From contig JBBRYE010000047.1 of the NCBI GenBank assembly GCA_038237895.1, forward strand, positions 1 through 25,646: DNA of 25,646 bases, given 5' to 3'. Origin of the DNA: Pseudopedobacter sp038237895 (GTDB taxonomy: Bacteria; Bacteroidota; Bacteroidia; Sphingobacteriales; Sphingobacteriaceae). The translations under genes and the position numbers were made by a program. Under the pieces are notes generated by a model, which ran no database searches, was not told where the DNA came from, and saw nothing but the letters and a program-made list of their open reading frames with translations. Positions 8,987-17,192 of this stretch are shown one piece after another (position 1 is the stretch's first letter; each line of letters opens with the position of its first letter).

Positions 8987-11869
8987 TTATTGAACAATTA
9001 GCGTTAATTTTTTTCCAGATGCGGCGGGTAATATTTCTAGTTCAAAACTTCCATTCACTAATTTTACTGGCACCTTTTCCTCATTAGCACTCACGGTTAT
9101 TTTTTTACCTTTAAAAGCAGCTATAGGTAACGTTAATTTCCCACTACCATTAACAACTAATGAATATCTATTAACAGAATTACTTTCTGGCGCAAAAGCT
9201 AAGTAGGATAAGGGGTGATCTGCAAAAGCATAAATATTACCATCAATCTTAATTTCTTTGCAGTTATAACCTTCAAAAGCTATTAATTTATTAGATACAT
9301 CTGTTCTAAATGCCAAAGTTAATCGCCCGGTATAACTAATTTGATGCCCGTTCACTTTCATATTAACCAAAGAAATAGAATCGGATGGTAGCGGGTTTAA
9401 TGCAAGTGCTTTATCATCCGCCTCTTTATTTCTAGAAAAACCTCCTTCCCAAGTTTCTGCATGGGTGCGATAGTGTTTCACTAAAACAGTGCTCCCATTT
9501 GGGAACTTTGTAGCTAAATAATCGCTGGTACGTGAAATATAATTGGGATTATCATTTACATCTGGAAATTTGCCTGTTGGCGAATAGGTATTGGCACAAT
9601 TTAAAATTTCAAATAAAGTACGAGTTTCATAACCCAAACTTTCCGATTGGTCATCTCGTGGTCTAAAACCAAAATAGTAAGCCACTCCCTGTCCATTTTT
9701 TAAAGATGTACCTAAAATTTTATCTCCCGAAAGGGCTAAAATATTAGTTTCTTTATTTGGTAAAACTGGATAAATATGATCTACTAAAAAATCTGTTAAA
9801 ATGGTTTGCTCTGGTATTTTTGAGAATAAGCCCTTAAAGTTGATTTTTTTACCTACAGCAATTTCACCCATATAAGGATCAAATTTGTAATTAACCCCAA
9901 ATAAGTTTTGCCATTGCGTGGTACAATTTTCGCCAGCATTGTTAATTAATGGCGGCGGACCAAACCAAATTACTTTTCCTCCTTTTTTTGTAAAGGTATC
10001 CATCATATCTAACAGACCTTTTGTAGGAAGGGGTTCAAAAATAGCGACCAATGTTTTATATTTTTTTTCGCCAACTTTTAGGTAACCGTCGTTGGTTATA
10101 TCTCCCATTTCAAGCAATTTATCCGCTGTTAAATAATTTGTATAAGCATATTGAGTCATCCAACTCCCAAAACGTTCTTCAACGGCAACTAAATTCATAG
10201 GGTATAAAATCAAGGCTTCTACATCTCGGTGTACATCTCCTGTAATTTTATTAGTCATTCCATCATCTCTACCTCCAAAAGAACCACCAAATGCTCTGTT
10301 TATAGCTCCTTTCCAGGTTCTTGATTTTTCGGGCATACCCCATGCGGCTATATAAGCCTTCTGTGTTTTATTGATTACCCCAATTGATGCACCCATGGCA
10401 GCCCCATAATAATTCCTATCTAACCAGCCACACTCGGCAAAATCATTTCCTGTAGGTTGTAAATATTCTCCCCACTTAAAATAATCATAACATGCGGCAG
10501 AAGCTTGTTGCACCGTATTACTCCATAAAAAATTTGATGTGTATTCGTATTTTGCAGGCATTTCTGGAAGTTTCTCTGTATTCCATAAATCTATGGTTGG
10601 ACTTTCTGCCCAAGAAGAATGCCCATGTGCTTCTAAGTGAACTTTAAAAATCTCATCTCCATAATCTTTAGCATTTTTAAATAAATCGGCTACTCCATGA
10701 TTGAGTAATTTATAATAGTTATCACGCAATAAGTAAGTTTTATGAATATCTAAAGGGCTGCTACCCATTACATATTGGGAATTTACAACCGATTTAACTG
10801 TGGTTTGGTAAGGTGTAGAGCCATAAACAAAATAAAGTAAATGCTTATTTTCAAACTCTTGTCCGTATTGTTTTTTAAAAGCAGCAGATAAATTTGGAGT
10901 TAAATACTTACTATTAAACTGTCCGTTTTGATGATGCACAAAATAATACCAATCTTGCTGAATGTGCATTTCATCTGAATAGAGAGAAACTAATTTTATG
11001 CCATTATCACTATACTTTTTTAGCAAAGATTTTAAAAATGATGCTGCTTTAGGACTAAAATAATCCATTTCTGGAGTTTCATATTCTAACAACACTAATA
11101 CCCGATTATATGGTGTAGAAAGCATTTCGCCATCTGTATATACCTTCAAATTACGACTATCAAAATGCATATCTTGGGTACCTGTGGATGATGCCGGTAC
11201 AGCCCATAAATCTCCTGAGGGCAATGTTTTTACAGTATCTAGAGCTTCATATTTAACATTTTTTAATTCAATAATATCTGTTGGAATTACAGCTTTAAAA
11301 GGAGTGTTACCAACTTCTTTTTCCTTAAAGGCATAAGCCTGAACGCTTTTTAGCTTAATCTCAAACTTACCTTTATTATTTGTCCAGGATAATTGTTGCC
11401 ACATTTGTAAGCTAAATTTACCTGTTGATGGATCGCGATAAGCTACCTGATAATTAAACCAACGTCCACTTTCTCCTTTGTTTTTTTTGAAGGCCGAGCC
11501 TAATTCTAAAGGACTCAACAAGCTTAAACCTATACCCATATCGTATTGCTTAGCAAAATTTGCAATCACTTTTATTTTCTGGATATACTCATCCATATCT
11601 GGCGTTAGTCTGCGTTCTGTACCAGCTTGCTCTCTATATTGCCTAAAAAACTCATCAAAAGCAATGGTTAATACTTTGTCGTTACGCTGCTTTGCTGTTT
11701 CACAAATTTCTCTTAAACTAGAAAATTTTTTTTCCCTCCCGGTAGATAAATCAATTCTCTTATCAGGATTTAACAAATCATTCAATTGCTGATCACTAGT
11801 TAAAATGATTGTTGCAGCATGAAGGGAACCGTAAAATAAAATGAATAAAGAAGTGAAAAAAATTTTCAT
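8987..11869 (-). CDS. Large secreted glycoside-hydrolase-like protein, family not recognised
   Basis: A 960-residue protein with a signal peptide at 1-18 (LHA|A). Residues about 40-480 look like a beta/alpha barrel: it has an early FDEFF segment, then LYSDEMH at 296-302 (E300) and VHLEAHGH at 410-417 (E413), two strand-end glutamates that could be an acid/nucleophile pair. Residues about 550-770 resemble the Rossmann-like region seen after the barrel in GH42-type enzymes and in GH106 (VAVEERFGSW, KGGKVIWFGPPP). A C-terminal beta-rich part (about 830-960) closes the protein. I cannot place it in a CAZy family. GH42-like or GH106-like clan relatives are the nearest guess. It is transcribed between the DUF3291 gene and the CBM6 protein. 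As the largest apparently intact unknown enzyme in the operon, it is a candidate for a missing backbone activity. Confidence 0.65.
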   Translation of the reverse strand: MKIFFTSLFILFYGSLHAATIILTSDQQLNDLLNPDKRIDLSTGREKKFSSLREICETAKQRNDKVLTIAFDEFFRQYREQAGTERRLTPDMDEYIQKIKVIANFAKQYDMGIGLSLLSPLELGSAFKKNKGESGRWFNYQVAYRDPSTGKFSLQMWQQLSWTNNKGKFEIKLKSVQAYAFKEKEVGNTPFKAVIPTDIIELKNVKYEALDTVKTLPSGDLWAVPASSTGTQDMHFDSRNLKVYTDGEMLSTPYNRVLVLLEYETPEMDYFSPKAASFLKSLLKKYSDNGIKLVSLYSDEMHIQQDWYYFVHHQNGQFNSKYLTPNLSAAFKKQYGQEFENKHLLYFVYGSTPYQTTVKSVVNSQYVMGSSPLDIHKTYLLRDNYYKLLNHGVADLFKNAKDYGDEIFKVHLEAHGHSSWAESPTIDLWNTEKLPEMPAKYEYTSNFLWSNTVQQASAACYDYFKWGEYLQPTGNDFAECGWLDRNYYGAAMGASIGVINKTQKAYIAAWGMPEKSRTWKGAINRAFGGSFGGRDDGMTNKITGDVHRDVEALILYPMNLVAVEERFGSWMTQYAYTNYLTADKLLEMGDITNDGYLKVGEKKYKTLVAIFEPLPTKGLLDMMDTFTKKGGKVIWFGPPPLINNAGENCTTQWQNLFGVNYKFDPYMGEIAVGKKINFKGLFSKIPEQTILTDFLVDHIYPVLPNKETNILALSGDKILGTSLKNGQGVAYYFGFRPRDDQSESLGYETRTLFEILNCANTYSPTGKFPDVNDNPNYISRTSDYLATKFPNGSTVLVKHYRTHAETWEGGFSRNKEADDKALALNPLPSDSISLVNMKVNGHQISYTGRLTLAFRTDVSNKLIAFEGYNCKEIKIDGNIYAFADHPLSYLAFAPESNSVNRYSLVVNGSGKLTLPIAAFKGKKITVSANEEKVPVKLVNGSFELEILPAASGKKLTLIVQ

Positions 11870-11900
11870 AATTGAATTTAGTTTATTTAAACATTTATAA

Positions 11901-12380
11901 TCAAGCGTTTATAATTTTATATTCTGATACTTCTTGAGGGGTAAACCTTTTTTTAAAACTAAAAGCATAAGGTGTTTCTCCATGCTTTCGCAGGTAGAGT
12001 AAACGTTCTCTGGCTTCATCTGCTGTGGGTTTGTGCCCATTAGGGACATACCAAAGTGCTAAATACATTTCGGGCATTTTAGCAAACCATTCTTTACGGC
12101 GTTTAAATATCTCGCCGTGGGCAGATTGATACACATATTGATATAAAGTTTCGGTATTTGCCCAAACAGAAAGATTGGTAATTAAAAACTCATCATCAAA
12201 AATTTTTAATGATGCACCATTATTTTCATCAGGCTTATAAATCCAAATAAAACCATCCCATTGGTAAGCCAATTCATATATGCGATCTAAATTAGCCACA
12301 AAATCTGCCATTATAGGATGATCGATGGGTGCCAGCATTTTGGCTATATTAATTTGTGCAAGCTGGTATTTTTGTGTCAT
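11901..12380 (-). CDS. DUF3291-family cytoplasmic protein
   Basis: A 159-residue protein without a signal peptide or membrane segment. The opening (YQLAQINIAKM), the central WDGFIWIYKP, the LSVWANTETLYQYVYQSAH segment and ALWYVPNGHKPT match the DUF3291 family, which is thought to have a dimeric alpha/beta (ferredoxin-like) barrel fold related to the antibiotic biosynthesis monooxygenase group. Its biochemical role is not established. It is the only non-exported product in this run of genes, lying between the unassigned glycosidase-like gene (31 bp) and the GH43 gene (108 bp). The start is an ATG at 12380. A sugar-handling role, such as mutarotation, would fit the fold class and the rhamnose context but is speculation. 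Alternatively it may be an unrelated passenger in the operon. Confidence 0.75.
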   Translation of the reverse strand: MTQKYQLAQINIAKMLAPIDHPIMADFVANLDRIYELAYQWDGFIWIYKPDENNGASLKIFDDEFLITNLSVWANTETLYQYVYQSAHGEIFKRRKEWFAKMPEMYLALWYVPNGHKPTADEARERLLYLRKHGETPYAFSFKKRFTPQEVSEYKIINA

Positions 12381-12488
12381 TATGCTTTTTTTAGATTAAG
12401 ATTTCACCTTATTTATTATGAGAAATCAATCTGTTTTTTTCACCTTTTAAGAAATGTGATTAAAAAAAATCGGTCGTTATTATAATTA

Positions 12489-13886
12489 TTACGGTTTTTC
12501 AATTTGAAAAAGCCCTTGTTTATTTAGTTTTAATTCAACAATTGATAATTTTTGCCAATTGTTGCTACCATCAGGGTAACACCAAACTGTAGCATATACT
12601 TTACCATCCATACCTTTAAATAACGAGTTATGTCCACCCCATTTTATAGCACAATATCGGTTTGAATAGGGACCGTAAATATTTTTTGATGATGCAATCA
12701 TGCAATCATAACTTACTGTACCATCTTTATGCACATTATAATCTGCAGAGGTTAAATAATACGTATTTTGATATTTGAACATATTGACACCTTCATATCC
12801 AACATTAGGGTAATTAGCAGCAGCTAAATGCCTAAAAGGCTCTTCAAATCCCGATAAATCTGCTTTCATTTTAGCTATTTCGCCACCATGATTTAACATA
12901 TATGGTGTATCATTATCATCCATAAAAAAATTGGAATCATATCCATTAACCAATGGCTTTTCTGGCCTAATTTCAGTATAAGGACCTTCAGGTTTGTCTG
13001 CATACAATAAACCAATACCAAATGCTCGTTTGGCAACAACATTATTTACAGAATAATTGATCCAATACTTACCACGATAAAATTGAATTTCAGGTGCAAA
13101 TATTGCTCTTGCTGGGCCCCTGCTACTAAAAGTACCTGCTTCCTTATTCCAGGTTCCATCCTTATCAAATGTCCAAACGAAACCTAATGATTTCCAATTT
13201 TTTAAATCAATGGACCGAAAAACTTGTATGCCAGGGCTTTGTAGCCAATAATTTTTATTAGGCAATAAAAATGTGCTATCACCAGTTGTCGCAGTCATAT
13301 AGTAAGCTTTATCACCACCAACACAAATCTGTGCATCTCTTAATAAAGTAGGCATAATAGATTTTGGAATATAAGTACCATCATCTGTAGTAACCCATTT
13401 TGATATTTTGGGTTCAATTTCTAAATACTCCTCATTCAGTTCTGTTTGTGTAAAATGGATGGCATATATATTTAAACCAAGTTGCTCAGGCCGTCTTGGA
13501 TTTATTAACATGTCGTAACTTTTAACAGCCGATTTATTTGTACCTCTATTTTTTATCCCATTAACAAATACCTCTATTGGGCCACTGTGCCGCATAATAA
13601 AGTAAAAGTTATTTAATGTTTCTGGAGTGTGTTTTACTTTAAATCGAATAAAAACTTCTTTAGGTTTTTGTTGCTTTACTGCAATTGCAAGTTCATTGAA
13701 AGTTTTAGCCGTTTGCCAATAACTATCATCTTGGTTTTGATATTTCCAAAAATCGTTACCCCATGGATCTGGCTGAGAAAAACGGTATTTGATTTTAAAA
13801 TCTAATACCTGAGCTTCTGAAAAATTAAAATTAGCCTGCCCAGTATTAATAATTAATATAAGGAAGGTTAATTTTAATATTTTCAT
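12489..13886 (-). CDS. GH43-like five-bladed propeller glycosidase with N-terminal beta-sandwich
   Basis: A 465-residue secreted protein (signal peptide about 1-18 or up to the AQ at 25-26). Residues about 50-160 form a small beta-rich domain (VFIRFKVKHTP, GPIEVFVNG) like the galactose-binding jelly roll fused to many glycosidases. Residues about 175-465 carry the GH43 propeller. The likely base is D184 in LRDAQI, with a second acid D317 in GYDSNFF, the proton donor E365 in YEGVNMF and a metal-site histidine H419 in GGHNSL; FAPEIQ lies at 263-268. GH43 enzymes act mainly on alpha-L-arabinofuranosides, beta-xylosides or galactosides. The order jelly roll then propeller is less usual than a C-terminal CBM6. 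It is encoded 28 bp downstream of the split GH106 gene, so probably co-expressed with it. Specificity is not predictable here. Confidence 0.78.
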   Translation of the reverse strand: MKILKLTFLILIINTGQANFNFSEAQVLDFKIKYRFSQPDPWGNDFWKYQNQDDSYWQTAKTFNELAIAVKQQKPKEVFIRFKVKHTPETLNNFYFIMRHSGPIEVFVNGIKNRGTNKSAVKSYDMLINPRRPEQLGLNIYAIHFTQTELNEEYLEIEPKISKWVTTDDGTYIPKSIMPTLLRDAQICVGGDKAYYMTATTGDSTFLLPNKNYWLQSPGIQVFRSIDLKNWKSLGFVWTFDKDGTWNKEAGTFSSRGPARAIFAPEIQFYRGKYWINYSVNNVVAKRAFGIGLLYADKPEGPYTEIRPEKPLVNGYDSNFFMDDNDTPYMLNHGGEIAKMKADLSGFEEPFRHLAAANYPNVGYEGVNMFKYQNTYYLTSADYNVHKDGTVSYDCMIASSKNIYGPYSNRYCAIKWGGHNSLFKGMDGKVYATVWCYPDGSNNWQKLSIVELKLNKQGLFQIEKP

Positions 13887-13914
13887 AACTCTTTACTTAA
13901 ATAAGAATATATCT

Positions 13915-14955
13915 TTAATAAGTTATTGAAGATATCGTTATAGGACCTCTTAACCCAGAAGGCTCTAGCGGACTATCAGGTTTATAGATATTAACACTTG
14001 TCCAAGTTTTACGTTGGGCAACTGGCAATTTACTATCTCCAATTAAACGGTTTACCCATGTATTTACTACCGAAATTTCCACACTATTAGTTCCAGATTT
14101 TACATAATTTGTAATGTTAACTTTCCATGGAGATGTCCACACACCACCTACATAAACACCGTTTATTTTTACTTTAGCCATTACTTTCACATCGCCTAAA
14201 TTTAAATACATCTGTTCTGTATTTGCAGGTTTTGATACTTTGAAAGTATTACGATAAACTGCTGTCCCAGAATAGTATTTTATACTTTCTTCTGGTCTCT
14301 TTGTCCAATCTACTAGCTGACTAAAAATTACTGGTTGTTCCGGTCCACGCATTTTAGGATCAAAAGTTACTTCCCATGGAGAATTTAAAGTTTGAACTAA
14401 TTTAGGTTCAGGAAAATTAAGACTTGTTGTACCTGACCCTGCTGATTTACGAAACACAATAAATGCGCTTTGAAAAGATTCTAATTTTAAAAGCACTTTT
14501 GTTAAAGCTCCATATTGTGTATACTCGGTAAGTAAACGAGTTTTACCAGTTGTAGGATCCCAGAACTCTGGTTGTTTACCTGTAACTCTAAATTCTGGCG
14601 AAATATTAATGGTTTTTTCACTTTGGTTACTGATGAAGTAAAACTCTCCTTCACTAGTAGTTCTATGGATGAAAAGAACAGGATCTGTTTCTTTAACCTT
14701 AAAGTCGGCTAAAATATTTACTGTATTTAGCGCTGCTTGCATATCCATATTTGATAACACTAAGCCTTTACCAAATTTATTTGATTTTACGGTTGTTCCG
14801 TTGATGTTCCCCCATAATTCAGCGGCTAATTGTTTCACTTTCTGATCTGCCGCTGGATAACCTTCTAAACTTGGCGAGCGGTTTGGTTTTGGACCTAATA
14901 TTGTTGCTCCTTGCGCTACTAAGTCGCTTATTTTTTGTAAAAGCTCCGGACGCAT
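13915..14955 (-). CDS. GH106 C-terminal part, separated from its front by an in-frame stop
   Basis: This 346-residue frame continues the upstream GH106 gene in the same reading frame: TAA (14961-14959), ACC, then ATG (14955-14953). It has no signal peptide and starts inside a domain. Its first residues (MRPELLQKI, then RSPSLEGY..ADQK) align residue for residue with MLPQTIEKL and RSPSLTNYVEADQK of the intact GH106 paralogue at 196-3072. The rest is the linker domain and the GH2-like beta-sandwich (about 185-345, LVQTLNSPWEVTFDP to LRGPITIS). On its own it would be a cytoplasmic fragment without catalytic residues. It could be made by re-initiation, since the ATG is 3 nt after the stop, or by readthrough. 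Otherwise it is the dead tail of a pseudogene. A single-base sequencing error is also possible. Confidence 0.8.
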   Translation of the reverse strand: MRPELLQKISDLVAQGATILGPKPNRSPSLEGYPAADQKVKQLAAELWGNINGTTVKSNKFGKGLVLSNMDMQAALNTVNILADFKVKETDPVLFIHRTTSEGEFYFISNQSEKTINISPEFRVTGKQPEFWDPTTGKTRLLTEYTQYGALTKVLLKLESFQSAFIVFRKSAGSGTTSLNFPEPKLVQTLNSPWEVTFDPKMRGPEQPVIFSQLVDWTKRPEESIKYYSGTAVYRNTFKVSKPANTEQMYLNLGDVKVMAKVKINGVYVGGVWTSPWKVNITNYVKSGTNSVEISVVNTWVNRLIGDSKLPVAQRKTWTSVNIYKPDSPLEPSGLRGPITISSITY

Positions 14956-14958
14956 GGT

Positions 14959-14961
14959 TTA
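14959..14961 (-). other. In-frame TAA codon interrupting a GH106 gene
   Basis: On the minus strand the sequence reads CCT AAA TTG TAA ACC ATG CGT CCG GAG. The reading frame before and after the stop is identical and both sides encode uninterrupted GH106 sequence, so this is a nonsense codon and not a frameshift. In the intact paralogue the aligned residue is D604. One substitution from CAA, GAA or AAA would produce it. Confidence 0.9.
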
Positions 14962-17184
14962 CAATTTAGGTAAAACCAAAATTCCATAAATCATACCGTC
15001 TGCTAAATAAATACGACCGTTTTCTACTTTTGTAATTCGTTTAATTACCTCCGCATTGATATAATCAAAAGAGTATCCTTTTGGAAGCTCAGGATCTGTT
15101 ACACCAGTCATTTTAGGGGCGTCTTCACCAATAAAATAAGCTGCATCTGCAACATATTTTCCTTGTTGTAATAGATAATTGCTTCGTTTTAAATAAGGAA
15201 TAAATAAATCTAAATAGCTAAACCACGTATTATGACGATTAAATTCATTACTAAAACCCGCATTTATACCCGGTACAATATCATCTGAAGGTTGTTGAAT
15301 GTAAACATGTAAAAGCGTATTGTTAATTCCCTCTGTAAAAAACCGATCGCCTCTTTGTTTCATCATTTCTGGATAACGAACATATCCTTTGCCACCTGCT
15401 GTAAAAGATTCTGCAGAGACTTTGGTTTTGCCATAAATATGCGCAGCAGATGAAGCTGCTCTATTTTCTATATTACCCAATTCTCCTTCGCTCCAAAATT
15501 CGCCACCAATCTCATCAGACTGACCACCATATTGTAAAAACTCACCCGGAAAACCCCAATGGCCATAGTTTTCTAACCAAGTATGTAAACCATATTTATG
15601 ACTAACATCTCGCAATCCACCAACGTAATCATAAGCAACTCTATCGGCAATAAATCTTCTTAGATCCCAAAGAAAGCGGTCGCTCATTTCTGGGCTGCCT
15701 ACCACTTTTCCTTTCATTACTGGTAAATAAGGGAAAGCATCATAACCGTAGTTTTGCTTAAATTTCTCTAGCATCCCGTCTGTCCAATTTTGACCGCCAG
15801 TTTCATAACTATCTTGTACAGTAACTTTCCATGTTTTACGGTCTTCTGGCGGAATTCTACGTAAAATCTCACCTAAAAAAGCATCAAAATGACTCTTTAC
15901 ATGCTCCTTACTCATTTTATCAACTTCAAGTCCAGTAGCTTCTGGAGAAGCAGGCCCATTGGTAACGTTAGTTGGTGTCATTCCCATTCTCATTACAATC
16001 CAATCGCCAGCAGGTACATCCCAATTTAAATTGCCATTAGCATCCATATATTGCGATATATCTTGAGCACCATTTGCAGCAATCATTACACTTTCATCTG
16101 CTACCTCTGGCTGAACAACCCATTGATATTCTTTCCAATAAGGTAATGGAGAATGATACATTTTAGCCAGTATTTTTTCACTATAACTCTCTACTTTAGG
16201 TGATGATGAAATTTCTATTTCTGCAATATCTACCGGTAACTTGGGTAAACTTTGGCTAAAAACTAAACGAAAGGTTTTAGAAATGGTTGCCGGAATAGAT
16301 ACAGTTATAGGTGCATAAGGATCAAAACCAACATTAAGGTTAGTATTTCTTCTATCAACAGTAAATTTTTTAACAGAATGGAACTCTCCATTTTCTTTAA
16401 CAAAAAGTTCTGCGTTAGCATTTACCTTCACCTTTGCAGGATATATTGTTATGCTACGGGCAGTAAAATTTTTTTCTAAATCAAAATCAATAGAAAATGG
16501 GTTTGAGGTAGGTAAAACTACAGATGATGTTTTATCTTTATCTATAAGCTTTAAAAAACCATCTAACTGGGTTGAAGTAGTAATTTTTGGATTAAAATCT
16601 GCCAAATTATTGCCGTAATCTTTTGGTGCTTTAAAAGCGATTACCTTCACATCCTGAAAAGGATTAACTGGTTGATCTAATTTTAAACTGACTTTTTTAG
16701 GTCCTGTAATTTTAACCTCTGATGAGGCTAAATAACGCATGGCTTGTTGAGGTTTAATCCATGGTCCTCCAGATTGGCTCCAACCCGGACTATTAAAAAT
16801 TCCTATTTCAATATTAAGCTCAGTTGCGGTTTTTAAAGCGGTATGTAAAATATCCCACCATTCATCAGAAAACATTTTCACTTTTCCGTAAGGAGTTTCT
16901 TTATAACCAATATTACCAATAAATGCCCTGTTTATACCAACGCTTTTCATGGCTTTTAAATCTTTTACAACGCCTTCTTTAGATATATTATCAGACATCC
17001 AATACCAATAAACGCTGGTTTGAATAGTATCAGGAGGTGTTAAAAACCCGGATTCTAATGTGGATAAAACTGGTAACTTATTGTTATTTACCACTTTGTT
17101 TTGACTGCTACATGCTGCAATTATTGCTATTGTGGTTGCAGCTACAAATACAGTAACTTGAGTTTTATTAATTATAAGTTTCAT
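14959..17184 (-). CDS. GH106-type alpha-L-rhamnosidase lipoprotein, cut short by in-frame TAA
   Basis: 741 residues, starting with a lipoprotein signal (IIAAC, lipid-modified cysteine C25), unlike its soluble paralogue. It carries the GH106 motifs: YWYWMSDN at 59-66, GWSQSGGPW at 134-142, DSYETGGQNW at 458-467, WLENYGHWG at 536-544 (E538), GGEFW at 560-564 (E562) and AESFT at 591-595. An insertion of about 140 residues relative to the paralogue (roughly 195-345, beta-rich) looks like an embedded binding domain. Translation stops at LVLPKL, where the paralogue continues with an aspartate, so the linker and C-terminal sandwich are lost. With the downstream frame the full protein would be 1089 codons, counting the stop. 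All proposed catalytic acids are in this half, so partial activity is conceivable, but loss of the C-terminal domain usually destabilises such enzymes. Confidence 0.85.
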   Translation of the reverse strand: MKLIINKTQVTVFVAATTIAIIAACSSQNKVVNNNKLPVLSTLESGFLTPPDTIQTSVYWYWMSDNISKEGVVKDLKAMKSVGINRAFIGNIGYKETPYGKVKMFSDEWWDILHTALKTATELNIEIGIFNSPGWSQSGGPWIKPQQAMRYLASSEVKITGPKKVSLKLDQPVNPFQDVKVIAFKAPKDYGNNLADFNPKITTSTQLDGFLKLIDKDKTSSVVLPTSNPFSIDFDLEKNFTARSITIYPAKVKVNANAELFVKENGEFHSVKKFTVDRRNTNLNVGFDPYAPITVSIPATISKTFRLVFSQSLPKLPVDIAEIEISSSPKVESYSEKILAKMYHSPLPYWKEYQWVVQPEVADESVMIAANGAQDISQYMDANGNLNWDVPAGDWIVMRMGMTPTNVTNGPASPEATGLEVDKMSKEHVKSHFDAFLGEILRRIPPEDRKTWKVTVQDSYETGGQNWTDGMLEKFKQNYGYDAFPYLPVMKGKVVGSPEMSDRFLWDLRRFIADRVAYDYVGGLRDVSHKYGLHTWLENYGHWGFPGEFLQYGGQSDEIGGEFWSEGELGNIENRAASSAAHIYGKTKVSAESFTAGGKGYVRYPEMMKQRGDRFFTEGINNTLLHVYIQQPSDDIVPGINAGFSNEFNRHNTWFSYLDLFIPYLKRSNYLLQQGKYVADAAYFIGEDAPKMTGVTDPELPKGYSFDYINAEVIKRITKVENGRIYLADGMIYGILVLPKL

Positions 17185-17192
17185 TTAAAATT

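Noticed and set aside
11478..11792. 104-codon plus-strand frame opposite the 960-residue protein
   Set aside because: Overlaps the signal-peptide-proximal part of a coherent secreted protein; its composition looks like the reverse of coding sequence.
12470..12492. Short AT palindromes of the TTATTATAATTATTA type, recurring in gaps near 3125, 3975, 8948 and 12477
   Set aside because: Too AT-rich and short to separate from chance in this low-GC DNA; no constant position relative to start codons.
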